A stretch of DNA of 45,158 bases from a bacterium (GCA_014803575.1 JAAVBO010000018.1:1-45158), one strand, 5' to 3'. Positions 25,601-34,161 are shown, counted from the first letter of the stretch. Notes: generated by a model not told the origin, from the sequence alone. Numbers and translations: made by a program.

Positions 25601-25976
25601 TTCCATTATAATGTCTATAATTTGAAACATTTAGTTTTACCTTATGAATATTTTGTATTGCTTTTTCTAATTGTTCACTTGATATAAATTGTTTATAATT
25701 ACAAATTAAAAAATGTATTTTTTGTACTTCTTCATTATTTTTGTCCGTTGCATTATTCTTATATTTTCTATCTAAATAATTAATTAACTCATTAATACAA
25801 TGTGGTATAATTAGTTTTCTTGCAGGGAAATTTTCAATACGATAATTATAAATTATTGATTTATATATTTCAGAAATTTCTTCGCCATAATTAGATTCTA
25901 AGAATTCATAAATTTTTTTCTCTTCATTTGTTAATTGTATATTAGAAAATTGTCCTATGTCCAAAGATTTATCCAT
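22686..25976 (-). CDS. 1096-residue helical protein of unknown function
   Basis: No signal peptide, no membrane span and no recognisable nuclease, NTPase or protease motif. The sequence is very rich in Asn, Lys, Ile and Tyr and predominantly helical, with repeated amphipathic pairs in the middle (LISRLNELGKYDIAEDIIYE, for example) that look like TPR/HEAT-type solenoid repeats. The N-terminal segment has FPARKLIIPHCINELINYL, a conserved-looking Arg/His helix. The DNA is among the most AT-rich in the window. It stands alone between KAP3 and the PLD nuclease gene. Its size and place in a defence island make it a candidate stand-alone defence protein. Confidence 0.65.
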   Translation of the reverse strand: MDKSLDIGQFSNIQLTNEEKKIYEFLESNYGEEISEIYKSIIYNYRIENFPARKLIIPHCINELINYLDRKYKNNATDKNNEEVQKIHFLICNYKQFISSEQLEKAIQNIHKVKLNVSNYRHYNGSFCSDENLDFYMNKFHKFMMLLIHKNVMLDKIDCCDNLLNQRQLKDRDIDTLKKLDKSILFNFFNKYNNADNISFNKLVDSKLLLWEYQDSESGFRNIFWPAFPYLKRIANVKSKKLMSIFSTIFNDVHNKSSIPEQLIYTIVFNIGLELKNKEFIKIAELFLNWLKYNNNIIFYNYEELEKLISRLNELGKYDIAEDIIYELLILHIEIYEDIFFNIKREDFIEISKFGTNSTNIYEYDRIARIALKYFPDSLSLFEKLCNMYTNMILNLSEEQQQSYQLYTYISQRAAIEYHTQDEHNKNILYSFISVIRDISENILNINDKTKTYKLLQLLNNKKFVFFNRIMLYLLRVSNSFDKKVLEEYLTEYNFFENPNYKHEYSLLINEKFNKLSAKIQNKILSYINNGPNNEKYKENTSFVYHWKVRKLLPIKQYLNNTQKKQFKDYLTDKQFEESDKFGNYMSERSLECSSPIDADTIKNMSIKQLINYLNTFTANEFDFEAFSYIGLASTVQTDVIQNHKKYTNSLNKFKSLSKPIYINYIFNGLQKVELTLHELEKVINLGYWIFKQKRKTDIPVEEIEISWKDAQISFIELVCKLFYNVDNNKELSDKYLNKIFKILKVLVLQKDNKLDERNSKYSKDNDIDFYAINSDFGKILECLIFYTYWKTINNRNINEVIPLFDDILSKQTYLEMYAIFGIKFHLLYKTIPEWVNKHINDIFPENKEKEDILLTSFTPILQHFQTSLKLWDILRNKYTYIITNNLLDKESHLCGVMAKHLVNYFAYGLIDTSSEIIKVLLKLEKNTILRKEFILQIAFYKNDEDITKKEINRFIDFWEKYKLTIIQSDNINVKELNGFQYWYQNGKFNHEWCLNQLIDLSEKFNINFDEYGKWEILLEDLSLYTIQVFNIMKKLSLNSRDFKLSYGNIIIDVVKYIKQNNVSQELKKEKDNFLTEFLLQTENQNWIDKLKYYFE

Positions 25977-26078
25977 ATTAAATACTCAATTATTATATTT
26001 CATAAATTAAATAAATTTTCATTATATTATGTAGGAATAAATATAAATTTTTTCAAGAGTAATTACATTTTTCTTCCT

Positions 26079-26612
26079 TCACCCCTCAAAATGCTTCTCA
26101 ATCCACTTATCCGACTTCTCCTTCGTGTTTATTCGCCAGAGATACTCAAACCGCCTCTTATACTCCTCCACCGCCTCATCATCAAAAAACATACAGTTCT
26201 CACTATTCTTCTTTTCCGCTGGGTTGGTCCAATTAAATGACCCGGTAGAACCTACCTCCTTGTCATAGATTGCAAACTTGTTATGCTCTATCTTGAACTT
26301 AGAATGAACCCGAATATTAAGCCCATTATCATAAAGATACTTTACCTTGGAGCTTTTGCCTTTAGCCTGAGTTTTATCGGTGAGTATGCGGACTTTGACA
26401 CCTCGTTTTTTGGCATTGATTAAAGCCTCCACGATTTTATCATTGTTGATAGAGTAGACAGCTACATCCAGAGTTTTAGTAGTGGCGTTAATTTTATCCA
26501 CTATGTTTTTCTCGCATTTGCCACGAGGAGAGAAATAGGCTATGTTTTTTGCCTTTACCATAAAAGGACAAGACAATATGAGAGCCAAACTAAGTATAAA
26601 TTTGTGTATCAT
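26079..26612 (-). CDS. Secreted PLD-family endonuclease (Nuc type)
   Basis: 177 residues with a signal peptide (about 1-21, ending VKA) and one phospholipase-D catalytic motif: His110-x-Lys112 in EHNKFAIYD, then Asp117, GSTGSFNWT and Glu138. Single-HKD proteins of this size are typically dimeric, metal-independent nucleases of the Nuc type acting outside the cytoplasm. The 3' end of the gene is richer in G+C than its neighbours, suggesting a different origin. It is flanked by the 1096-residue gene and the DNA invertase gene. Periplasmic degradation of incoming DNA is a plausible role. Confidence 0.85.
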   Translation of the reverse strand: MIHKFILSLALILSCPFMVKAKNIAYFSPRGKCEKNIVDKINATTKTLDVAVYSINNDKIVEALINAKKRGVKVRILTDKTQAKGKSSKVKYLYDNGLNIRVHSKFKIEHNKFAIYDKEVGSTGSFNWTNPAEKKNSENCMFFDDEAVEEYKRRFEYLWRINTKEKSDKWIEKHFEG

Positions 26613-26729
26613 AATGATATAATTTTATATTGTATCAGTTTTAAAGGCAATGGTTTTTAACAGATACTTGAAATAATAAACTATATATTTATATTATAGT
26701 AAATAAATCTGATGAATATTTTACACTTT

Positions 26730-27326
26730 CTAATTTTTCATTTTTTTTATAAATTCACTTAATGTCTCCCTATGTACCTTTAATTTCTTTGATATATATA
26801 TTTTAGAATATCCCTGTGATATTAAATTTAAAATTATTTTTTCACATCCTGAAAGTTTTAATTTAGAACTCTTTGCACCAAATGGTCGACCTAATTTTTT
26901 ACCATTTGCCTTTCTTACAGCAAGAGCATCTCGAGTTCGTTGAGAAATTAAATTTCTTTCAATCTCAGCAGCTAAACCAAAAGCAAAAGCTAATACTTTA
27001 GATTGTATTCCCACATCAAGTCTAAAATTGTCTTTAATAGTAATAATTGTAGCATCTGTTTTTATACAAAAATGTAAAATAGACATTACTTCTAATAATT
27101 TTCTTCCTAATCTTGATAATTCACTTGCTATTAATAAATCTCCTGACTTTAATCCTTTTAATAATTTCCCTAATTTTCTTTGCGATAAATCTTTTGTTGA
27201 ACTAATTGTTTCTTCAACCCATTTATCAATTTTAATATTATATTTTTTACAATATTGTTGAATTTCCCATTTCTGATTTTCAAGGGTTTGTTTTGTAGTA
27301 CTAACTCTAATATATCCATAAATCAT
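26730..27326 (-). CDS. Serine recombinase / DNA invertase
   Basis: 198 residues from the ATG at 27326, chosen because AAAGGAAA lies just before it and the conserved start MIYGYIRVST follows. An upstream ATG at 27341 is in frame but has no site. Catalytic Ser9 and Arg7, SELSRLGR (about 70-77) and an AAEIERNLISQRTRDAL helix are present. The C-terminus has GRPFGAKSSKL and a helix-turn-helix, as in Hin/Pin-type invertases and small resolvases. The gene lies 55 bp from one arm of the 89-bp inverted repeat in hsdS, making it the likely catalyst of hsdS inversion. Confidence 0.9.
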   Translation of the reverse strand: MIYGYIRVSTTKQTLENQKWEIQQYCKKYNIKIDKWVEETISSTKDLSQRKLGKLLKGLKSGDLLIASELSRLGRKLLEVMSILHFCIKTDATIITIKDNFRLDVGIQSKVLAFAFGLAAEIERNLISQRTRDALAVRKANGKKLGRPFGAKSSKLKLSGCEKIILNLISQGYSKIYISKKLKVHRETLSEFIKKMKN

Positions 27327-27380
27327 TTTATTTCCTTTCATTTATATAATATCAGAAAATCTTTATACCACAAAAATTTT

Positions 27381-27469
27381 CTGCCGAAATTAAACGAGCC
27401 TTTAAATCCAGCAGATATACCGTTCCAAATACCTGATTCTTGGATGTGGGTAAGACTTGGAGATATTGG
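27381..27469 (+). repeat. hsdS inverted repeat, left arm (89 bp)
   Basis: Exactly complementary over 89 bases to 28438-28526. It encodes the conserved region before the second target-recognition domain (LPKLNEPLNPADIPFQIPDS and WMWVRLGDIG) in both the silent and the active hsdS. Confidence 0.95.
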
Positions 27470-27980
27470 GATATATAAAAAGGGTCCTTTTGGAAGTTCT
27501 TTAACAAAGGGAATTTTTGTAGATAAATGTCATAGTACAATAAAAGTATATGAACAGAAAAATGCAATTTATAAAAACCAAACATTGGGAACCTACTATA
27601 TCACAAAAGAATACTTTGAACGAAAAATGAAAGGATTTGAAGTTTTCCCTGGAGATATAATTGTTAGTTGCGCAGGAACTATTGGCGAAACATTTGTTAT
27701 GCCAGAAAATATGGAAAAAGGTATTATAAACCAAGCACTGATGAGAATAAGATTAAGCACTTTTGTTTTTGTTCCTTATTTTTTGCTGTTTTTCGAATGT
27801 ATAATCAAAAAAGCCTCTTCTGAAAAAAGTAAAGGTTCTGCAATAAAGAATATACCGCCATTTGAAATCTTCAAACAGATGCTTATGCCTTTACCTCCGC
27901 TAGCAGAACAAAAACGAATTGTCGAAAGAGTAAAAAGTTTAGACGGCCTGATTGATAATATGTTCAAATTGATGGCTTAA
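27381..27980 (+). pseudogene. Silent hsdS 3' cassette (alternative second recognition domain)
   Basis: About 200 codons in the opposite orientation to hsdS. After the 89-bp shared block it encodes a different target-recognition domain (IYKKGPFGSSLTKGIF, FEVFPGDIIVSCAGTIGETF) and the usual closing segment MPLPPLAEQKRIVERV. The frame extends upstream to 27255 but has no start with a ribosome site and overlaps the invertase gene, so it is not expressed as it stands. Its reading frame across the repeat equals that of hsdS, so inversion would give a full-length chimera. It overlaps the end of hsdS tail to tail by 42 bp. Confidence 0.9.
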
Positions 27981-28437
27981 CTTCATAAGTTCATCAACTT
28001 TATTTACAATTCTTTGTTGTTCATTTAAAGGCGCTAGTGGTATCAAAGTTTTTCCAAATTTTATTCCAGATATTTCTAAAAAAGTTGTTCCAGAAGCACG
28101 ACTAATAATATCCGAAAAACGAGATTGTAAAATATAATACAGGTATTCAATATCAATTAAACCGTATGGACTAATCGATCGAAAACCTTGGTTTGTGCAT
28201 AATTTTTCTTTAGTAATGGCTAAATATCCTATTGGGGCTCGACTAGAATAAACTATACTACCAGGTAGTAATAGTTGTGCAGAGGATTTTTGTAGTCCCA
28301 ATTCTGTGATTTTACGACTTCCAGATGAAACAAATTTATTTTTGATATTTTTCATATCGGCTGGGGTTAACCAAGGTATATCTCCATTCCAATATTCTAA
28401 AACTTCTGTCTTTGGTGTCCCACCACCAATAATTTGA
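27470..28437. other. Predicted invertible segment of hsdS
   Basis: 968 bp bounded by the exact 89-bp inverted repeats. It contains the active second recognition domain (minus strand) and the silent one (plus strand), converging at 27939-27980. Inversion exchanges one for the other and would change the DNA specificity of the type I system. Confidence 0.85.
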
Positions 28438-29438
28438 CCAATATCTCCAAGTCTTACCCACATCCAAGAATCAGGTATTTGGAACGGTATATCTGCTGGA
28501 TTTAAAGGCTCGTTTAATTTCGGCAGTTTAGATGGCTTGATTTTGCCCTCTTTGGTCAGCCTATTTTTCTCGGATTGGATTTGTTCGTATAGTACACTTG
28601 CTGGCTCATCCATTGGATCTTGCGGGACAAGACGACCTGAAACAGCTTCTTGTAAAATAGAATTTCTTAATTCATCTGGAAATGTGGATTTTAAACGAGC
28701 CAATTCTTCCGCCAAGTTACCATAACGATTAACTAACGGCTCAAGCTCTTCTATCTTTTCAACTATACGCCTTTGTTCCACCAGCGGTGGCAGAGGAATT
28801 AGTATATTATTTAAACTTGTAGAGTTTAAAGTTTTACCTTTGACGGCCTCCTTAGTATCAGATACAAATATAGTCAAATACGGTAAAGTTTTGAACAAAT
28901 AGTCGGTTATAATATTTGCCGTATCAATAAAAGGAAATATAGATACTATAGCTTCGTTATGAAAGGAATTCATTTCTAGCTTAGATACTTTACCTATGGT
29001 TAGTTTAAAACTCATAAGCAGGGTACCCTTAGGAGAAATCTTTTTTTTGAATATATCTACATTAGCTTTTTCTGATATACTTTCTTTTGTACAATTTATT
29101 GACTTTCCATCAACTAAATCGGCAATAGATACCCACGGGTATCCACATCCCCAATATTCTGTATCGTTTCTTGATGGGGTTTTCCCCATGACAAGCTCCG
29201 CAATATCTCCCAATTTTACCCACATCCAGCTGGATGGAATTTTAAACGGCGGCTCCAGCGGATTTATATGATTTTTTTTCTTCAGCGATTTTATTTTGCC
29301 TTCTTTTATCAGTCTATTCTTTTCGATTTGAATTTGCTCATATAGTACGCTTGCAGGTTCATCTGCAGGGTTTTGAGGAACAAGACGACCGGATATTGCA
29401 AGTTGAAGAATAGAATTTTTTAAATCTGTCGCTTTCAT
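27939..29438 (-). CDS. hsdS: Type I restriction-modification specificity subunit HsdS
   Basis: 499 residues with two target-recognition domains and repeated conserved regions. The N-terminus NSILQLAISGRLVPQNP and the central NSILQEAVSGRLVPQDP are internal copies. Recognition domain 1 spans about 55-215 (closing IPLPPLVEQRRIVEKI) and domain 2 about 325-480 (closing IPLAPLNEQQRIVNKV). Each domain reads one half of a bipartite DNA target. The ATG directly abuts the hsdM stop. The second half lies in the invertible segment, so the present sequence is one of at least two possible forms. Confidence 0.95.
   Translation of the reverse strand: MKATDLKNSILQLAISGRLVPQNPADEPASVLYEQIQIEKNRLIKEGKIKSLKKKNHINPLEPPFKIPSSWMWVKLGDIAELVMGKTPSRNDTEYWGCGYPWVSIADLVDGKSINCTKESISEKANVDIFKKKISPKGTLLMSFKLTIGKVSKLEMNSFHNEAIVSIFPFIDTANIITDYLFKTLPYLTIFVSDTKEAVKGKTLNSTSLNNILIPLPPLVEQRRIVEKIEELEPLVNRYGNLAEELARLKSTFPDELRNSILQEAVSGRLVPQDPMDEPASVLYEQIQSEKNRLTKEGKIKPSKLPKLNEPLNPADIPFQIPDSWMWVRLGDIGQIIGGGTPKTEVLEYWNGDIPWLTPADMKNIKNKFVSSGSRKITELGLQKSSAQLLLPGSIVYSSRAPIGYLAITKEKLCTNQGFRSISPYGLIDIEYLYYILQSRFSDIISRASGTTFLEISGIKFGKTLIPLAPLNEQQRIVNKVDELMKLSHQFEHIINQAV
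28438..28526 (-). repeat. hsdS inverted repeat, right arm (89 bp)
   Basis: Reverse complement of 27381-27469 without a mismatch. It lies inside hsdS between the central conserved region and the second recognition domain. Confidence 0.95.
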
Positions 29439-30896
29439 TTAATTTATCCCCAATATTGTCTTAATTTGACCAATTACTTCTAACATTTCATTTTCCAACA
29501 CAGTTTTCTTATTTTCAAACTGTTCGAAAAGCTCTTTAGGTTCCAAAATAACCGTCTCAACTGTTGGATAGCCACACAAATCTAAATTAAAATTGCGCTC
29601 CTTTAATTCATCAAAAGTATATTTCTTGGCTTTATCAAAACCATCTTCTTGTATTTCCTGTCTATTATTCCACCATTCTCTAACTGGATCAAAATGTTCC
29701 AGTTGCATTGGTTTTGTTTTATTAAAGGCTTTTACACCTTCTGGCATATCAAGTCGATAAAACCATGTTTCTTTTGTCTGACCACTTTTATCAAAAAATA
29801 ATAGATTTGTATTAATGCTTGTATATGGAGCAAATACTGTTTTAGGCAATCTTATAACTGTATGTAAATTACATTTCGTTAAAAGTTCTTCTTTTATACG
29901 AGTTTTTGCACCACCTTCGCCAAATAATGCTCCATCTGGCAAAACCATTGCACAACGTCCAGTATCTTTTAATAATTTAATGATTAAAACTAAGAATAAA
30001 TCAGCTGTTTCCTTAGTCCTAACATGTGCAGGGAAATTAGATTCTATGCCATCTTCCTCCTCGCCACCGAACGGTGGATTAGTTAAAATTATATTAACCT
30101 TATCTTTTTCTGAGTAATCACTTAATGGACGTGCTAAACTACCATTTATAAAGTGTTTAATATTCGGTGCATCTATCCCGTGTAAAATCATATTTGTTAT
30201 ACAGAGAATATAAGGAAGTTGTTTCTTCTCCCAACCTATGATACCATCGCATAGCGTATTAAAATCCTTACCAGTTTTTAACTGCAGATTCAGATAATTA
30301 ACAGCAGAAGCTAAAAATCCACCAGTTCCACAAGCTGGATCTAGAATTTTTTCACCTAACTTAGGTGCTGTCATTTCAACCATAAACTGTGTAACAGCAC
30401 GTGGAGTATAGAATTCGCCAGAATGTTTATTGTTTTGTAAATCTTTTAATAATTGTTCATAAATATCACCGAATAAATGTTTGTCGGTTCCTTTATTAAA
30501 ATCAATTTCATCAATTTTATTTATAACCTGCCGGAGTAATTGTCCAGATTTCATATAGTTATGGGTATCGTCAAAGACAGAACGCACCATCGCGGCATTA
30601 GGATCTGAAACACCCAAAGATTTAAGTCCTGGAAATAAATCTTTATTTACAAAATCGAGTAACTCCTCCCCAGTTATACCCTCATCATTTTCAGCCCATG
30701 AAGACCATTTCAAATTTTCAGGAATCGGGGATTTATAATCCTCGTTAATAAGGAGATTTTCTTTCTCTCTATCTGAGAATATCTTCAAAAATAACATCCA
30801 AGTAAGCTGGCCAAGTCTTTGAGCATCACCATCAACACCAGGATCTTTACGCATAATTTTCTGTATAGATTTTACTATTTGACTAACGTTTGACAT
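29439..30896 (-). CDS. hsdM: Type I DNA adenine methyltransferase HsdM
   Basis: 485 residues. SAM-binding motif DPACGTGGF (186-194) and catalytic NPPFGG (273-278) of N6-adenine methyltransferases. The N-terminal helical domain (1-160) with GQLTWMLFLKIFSDRE is typical of HsdM, and a C-terminal coiled-coil segment binds HsdS. It methylates the site chosen by HsdS and protects self DNA. It starts 6 bp after hsdR and abuts hsdS, forming the operon hsdR-hsdM-hsdS. Confidence 0.97.
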   Translation of the reverse strand: MSNVSQIVKSIQKIMRKDPGVDGDAQRLGQLTWMLFLKIFSDREKENLLINEDYKSPIPENLKWSSWAENDEGITGEELLDFVNKDLFPGLKSLGVSDPNAAMVRSVFDDTHNYMKSGQLLRQVINKIDEIDFNKGTDKHLFGDIYEQLLKDLQNNKHSGEFYTPRAVTQFMVEMTAPKLGEKILDPACGTGGFLASAVNYLNLQLKTGKDFNTLCDGIIGWEKKQLPYILCITNMILHGIDAPNIKHFINGSLARPLSDYSEKDKVNIILTNPPFGGEEEDGIESNFPAHVRTKETADLFLVLIIKLLKDTGRCAMVLPDGALFGEGGAKTRIKEELLTKCNLHTVIRLPKTVFAPYTSINTNLLFFDKSGQTKETWFYRLDMPEGVKAFNKTKPMQLEHFDPVREWWNNRQEIQEDGFDKAKKYTFDELKERNFNLDLCGYPTVETVILEPKELFEQFENKKTVLENEMLEVIGQIKTILGIN

Positions 30897-30902
30897 TTTA
30901 TA

Positions 30903-33254
30903 TTATCCCCCATATATTAAATTTTTTATTTTTTCTATCGTATTCAAATATTCTTCATTACCGCCAATTTTTCCAAACATTTCAACAATAGTTCCGTATT
31001 TTTTTTCAAAATTAGCTGTTTTTAAAATTTTTCTATCTTCCAATGCGGATATACCTATTTCAATATACCTCGTTAACATATCGGTATAAAATTCTTTTTT
31101 TATATCAGGAAGTTGTTCTATAAACTCATTACAAAAAACGGCACGTTCTTTTCGAGTAATTGGCTCTATGTCATAGGTATTTTTTAACAGCATATCAAAA
31201 ATATCTATATCGTCAGGATATAAAGATTTAAATTCTTTGATAATTAACCCATCCTCGACAAGTTCTTCTATAAGAGAAGTCTTTTTACGAGATGATAACC
31301 ACGCAGAACGGAAATCACTTTCAGTTGCATAACGTTTTAAAATAAAGTTTTTATAATAATTCTGTATGTTCTCACAAATAAGCTTTCCACTTTCATCTAA
31401 CCATTGAACTTGTTTATCTACAATAGAAACAGGAACATCATCTATAATATATTTATTATTTGGTCTTTCATCAACAATATCTGCGTCATCCCAATCCATT
31501 TCTGAAATATCATCTGGTTCGGATTCTACATCGATATCCCATTCATCTGGCGCATCGGACGGTTCATCAACATCAGCTCCTGCAACAATTTTTATTTCCG
31601 TTGGCGTTCCATCAAATTCTGGATCAGCAAACAACCTAGTAGCTTTACGGAAATCCATAATCGTGAAATAATATTTATGATATTCTTCATTTATACGAGT
31701 TCCACGTCCAATAATCTGTTTAAATTCTGTCATTGAATTTATTGTTCTATCTAGAACAACCAACTTACAAAGTTTTGCATCAACACCTGTTGTCATAAGG
31801 CGGGAAGTAACAGCAATAACTGGATATTTTACATCTAACGCAATAAAATTATCCAGTTCATACTTACCTTCCATATCATCACCAGTGATTTTCATAACAT
31901 ATTTACTATTTTCTTTCATGAAATCAGCTGCATGTCTTGCTATAGCATCTCTCATACGAGTGGCGTGATCTATATTTTCACAGAAAATTATTGTTTTAGC
32001 ATATGGATCGTTTTCTCTCAAGAATTTCATAACAGTCTTGGCAACTGTCTCCGTTCTGGCATTCAGAATAATTGTTTTATCCCAATCCTTATCTGTATAT
32101 TCTCTATCCGGTATTTCATTCCCATATTTATCCAACTTACCCAGTTCTGGTCTCCAGCCTAGATCTTTATCCAAAACTACCCGCATAACTTTATATGGTG
32201 CAAGAAAACCATCTGCAATCCCCTCCTTTAATGAGTAGGTATATATCGGTTTACCAAAATATAAACTTGTTGAAACATCCTTATCTTCTTTCGGTGTAGC
32301 AGTCATACCGATTTGTGTAGCAGAACTAAAATATTCAAGTATTTCATGCCATGATGAATTTTCCTTTGCAGACCCACGATGACACTCATCAACAATAATT
32401 AAATCAAAGAAATTTTTTGAGAATTGCTTGTATATATTTTTATCTTCTTCTGTACCTGTCACAGCCTGATATAAAGACAAATAAATCTCATATGATTTAT
32501 TAACAGTTCTGTCTTCTATCTTTGTCATAGCATTACCAAAAGGAGCAAAGTCTTGTACTTTTGTTTGGTCTATTAAAATATTCCTATCAGCAAGAAATAA
32601 TATTCGTTTCTTTTGTTTAGATTTCCATAAACGCCAAATTATTTGAAAAGCTGTATATGTTTTTCCTGTCCCTGTCGCCATTACCAACAAAATACGTTTT
32701 TGTCCCTGTATCACAGCTTCTACTGTACGATTAATGGCATTTCTTTGATAATATCTAGGTTCTTTCCCAGAGTTATCTATGTAGTAATCTGATAAAATTT
32801 CTTTCCCTTGCAATACATCTAAGCCTTTAGCAATCCGATAGCGCCTCCATAATTCTTCTGGAGTTGGAAATTCATCTATTTTCAACTCTCTTTCCTTACC
32901 AGTCAAAAAATCATGTTCATAAAAACCCTTGCCGTTAGAACTATATACAAAAGGCACATTCAAACATTCTGCATATGCCATTCCTTGTTGCAATCCATCA
33001 CTAACACCTCGATAAAGCTTCTTAGCCTCAACTATTGCTATCGGAAAATTTGGTTTATAAAACAATAAGTAATCTGCTTTCTTTTTCTTTCCCTTCCGAA
33101 TTTCTTTATCTTTTACCATTATCCTACCATTGGTAAAAGAATATTCCATCCTAATCTGATTTCTCGGATCCCACCCACTATTAGTAATAGCAGGCGTTAT
33201 TTCTAATCTTTTTGTATCTTCTTCGGATAAATTTTTATTTATACGAATTTCCAT
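30903..33254 (-). CDS. hsdR: Type I restriction endonuclease/translocase HsdR
   Basis: 783 residues. N-terminal PD-(D/E)XK nuclease with Asp61 and Glu76-Ala-Lys78 (IAIVEAKKL). SF2 translocase motor with Walker A MATGTGKT (192-199), DECH box (289-292), TATPKEDKD and GRGTRI (motif VI). A C-terminal helical region binds the methylase core. The length matches the shorter EcoAI-like class more than the 1000-residue EcoKI or EcoR124 type. It pumps DNA by ATP hydrolysis and cuts it remotely from unmethylated sites. First gene of the operon, with a good promoter 30 bp upstream. Confidence 0.97.
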   Translation of the reverse strand: MEIRINKNLSEEDTKRLEITPAITNSGWDPRNQIRMEYSFTNGRIMVKDKEIRKGKKKKADYLLFYKPNFPIAIVEAKKLYRGVSDGLQQGMAYAECLNVPFVYSSNGKGFYEHDFLTGKERELKIDEFPTPEELWRRYRIAKGLDVLQGKEILSDYYIDNSGKEPRYYQRNAINRTVEAVIQGQKRILLVMATGTGKTYTAFQIIWRLWKSKQKKRILFLADRNILIDQTKVQDFAPFGNAMTKIEDRTVNKSYEIYLSLYQAVTGTEEDKNIYKQFSKNFFDLIIVDECHRGSAKENSSWHEILEYFSSATQIGMTATPKEDKDVSTSLYFGKPIYTYSLKEGIADGFLAPYKVMRVVLDKDLGWRPELGKLDKYGNEIPDREYTDKDWDKTIILNARTETVAKTVMKFLRENDPYAKTIIFCENIDHATRMRDAIARHAADFMKENSKYVMKITGDDMEGKYELDNFIALDVKYPVIAVTSRLMTTGVDAKLCKLVVLDRTINSMTEFKQIIGRGTRINEEYHKYYFTIMDFRKATRLFADPEFDGTPTEIKIVAGADVDEPSDAPDEWDIDVESEPDDISEMDWDDADIVDERPNNKYIIDDVPVSIVDKQVQWLDESGKLICENIQNYYKNFILKRYATESDFRSAWLSSRKKTSLIEELVEDGLIIKEFKSLYPDDIDIFDMLLKNTYDIEPITRKERAVFCNEFIEQLPDIKKEFYTDMLTRYIEIGISALEDRKILKTANFEKKYGTIVEMFGKIGGNEEYLNTIEKIKNLIYGG

Positions 33255-33283
33255 GAAAGCCTCTTAGTTGTTAAATCCGCTTA

Positions 33284-33312
33284 ATTATACAGAGAACCTT
33301 TAAAAAAATCAA
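33284..33312 (-). promoter_or_regulatory. Promoter of the hsdRMS operon
   Basis: On the minus strand TTGATT (33312-33307), 17 bases, TATAAT (33289-33284). It is 30 bp from the hsdR ATG. No restriction-system control-protein box is apparent. Confidence 0.7.
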
Positions 33313-33433
33313 TAATAACAATATATTATTCAATAAAATTATGTTTTTTTTCAAATTTATTTAATAATATCTTTTCTTTTCAGTGTGTTACTTCAAATAC
33401 TTACAAGCTATTCAGGATTTCGAATAATTATGA

Positions 33434-33661
33434 TTATATTTCTCCTGCTAAAACAAATTTCTTTAAATCAGATAAATACATAACTTTTATGTAGTTATTT
33501 ATAATAAATAAATTAACATACAGTTTCTTTGCTAAATCTCCCTCATCAATTATCTCCTTGTCTATGGCAAGTCCCCGCTGGTGGCAAAACTCCATTACGC
33601 CAAATTTTTGACATGTATAATCTTGTTTATCTGTTGACACTCTGTAATATGCATATATCAA
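33434..33661 (-). pseudogene. Truncated serine recombinase
   Basis: 75 residues. The first 40 (MIYAYYRVSTDKQDYTCQ, then FCHQRGLAIDKEIIDEG) are the N-terminus of a serine recombinase with Arg7 and Ser9. After IDEG the expected Gly-Thr motif and the SELSRLGR catalytic helix are missing, replaced by an unrelated Tyr/Ile/Lys-rich stretch. It is therefore a remnant cut by deletion or rearrangement. It overlaps the stop of the upstream 111-residue gene by 4 bp, so the start may still be translated. Confidence 0.7.
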
Positions 33662-33993
33662 TTATCTTTCTCCTGTTCCATTTCCAAAAGTTTTTGAATT
33701 TCTTTAAAGTTTTCAATATCGTTTGTTTTTTCTTCCTCATCAATAAACTGTAAAATAAGACAGATAGCTCTTACATCTCCATTTAAACCTTTTTGTATAA
33801 GTGATATACATAATTTCTCTTTAAAACTAATCCCATCCGGTGATTTATTTTCCAATAAGTCATTTAATATTTTCTTAAATTTTCGTTTTTCTCTTCTTGC
33901 TTTACCGCTAGCAATACCACCTTTTTGAGCAATTTCTCTTTGTTCTTCCGTGGTTCGTTTATTTATTGGTATTAAGTTTTTATTATTTGACAA
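33658..33993 (-). CDS. Small basic protein of phage/satellite type
   Basis: 111 residues. A conserved-looking N-terminal segment (INKRTTEEQREIAQKGGIAS followed by GKARREKRKFKKIL) and an acidic C-terminal helix (FIDEEEK, LLEMEQEKD). Proteins with this RTTEEQREIA-KGGIASG start are common in phages and mobile elements, often near small terminase genes, but a function is not certain. It is followed by the truncated recombinase with a 4-bp overlap. Together with the AlpA-like and winged-helix genes it probably belongs to the element's own maintenance module. Confidence 0.6.
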   Translation of the reverse strand: MSNNKNLIPINKRTTEEQREIAQKGGIASGKARREKRKFKKILNDLLENKSPDGISFKEKLCISLIQKGLNGDVRAICLILQFIDEEEKTNDIENFKEIQKLLEMEQEKDN

Positions 33994-34161
33994 TTTTAAT
34001 ATCCTTTATTAACTCCTACATGGTATATTATATGTTTCCCAAAATTTAATACTTTGGTATAAATCAAAAGTATAAGATAAATATCAATTTTTGACCTTCT
34101 TAAACATATATAAATCAAATAAAGTCTTAAAAATTGATACATACAATAGCAAAAAATGATA

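Noticed and set aside
27255-27380. N-terminal extension of the plus-strand hsdS frame
   Set aside because: It lies over the invertase gene start, has no ribosome site and bears no hsdS-like residues before the 89-bp repeat.
28526-29438. Internal repeats of hsdS as recombination sites
   Set aside because: They are diverged direct repeats of the normal HsdS conserved regions, so they would cause deletion, not inversion.
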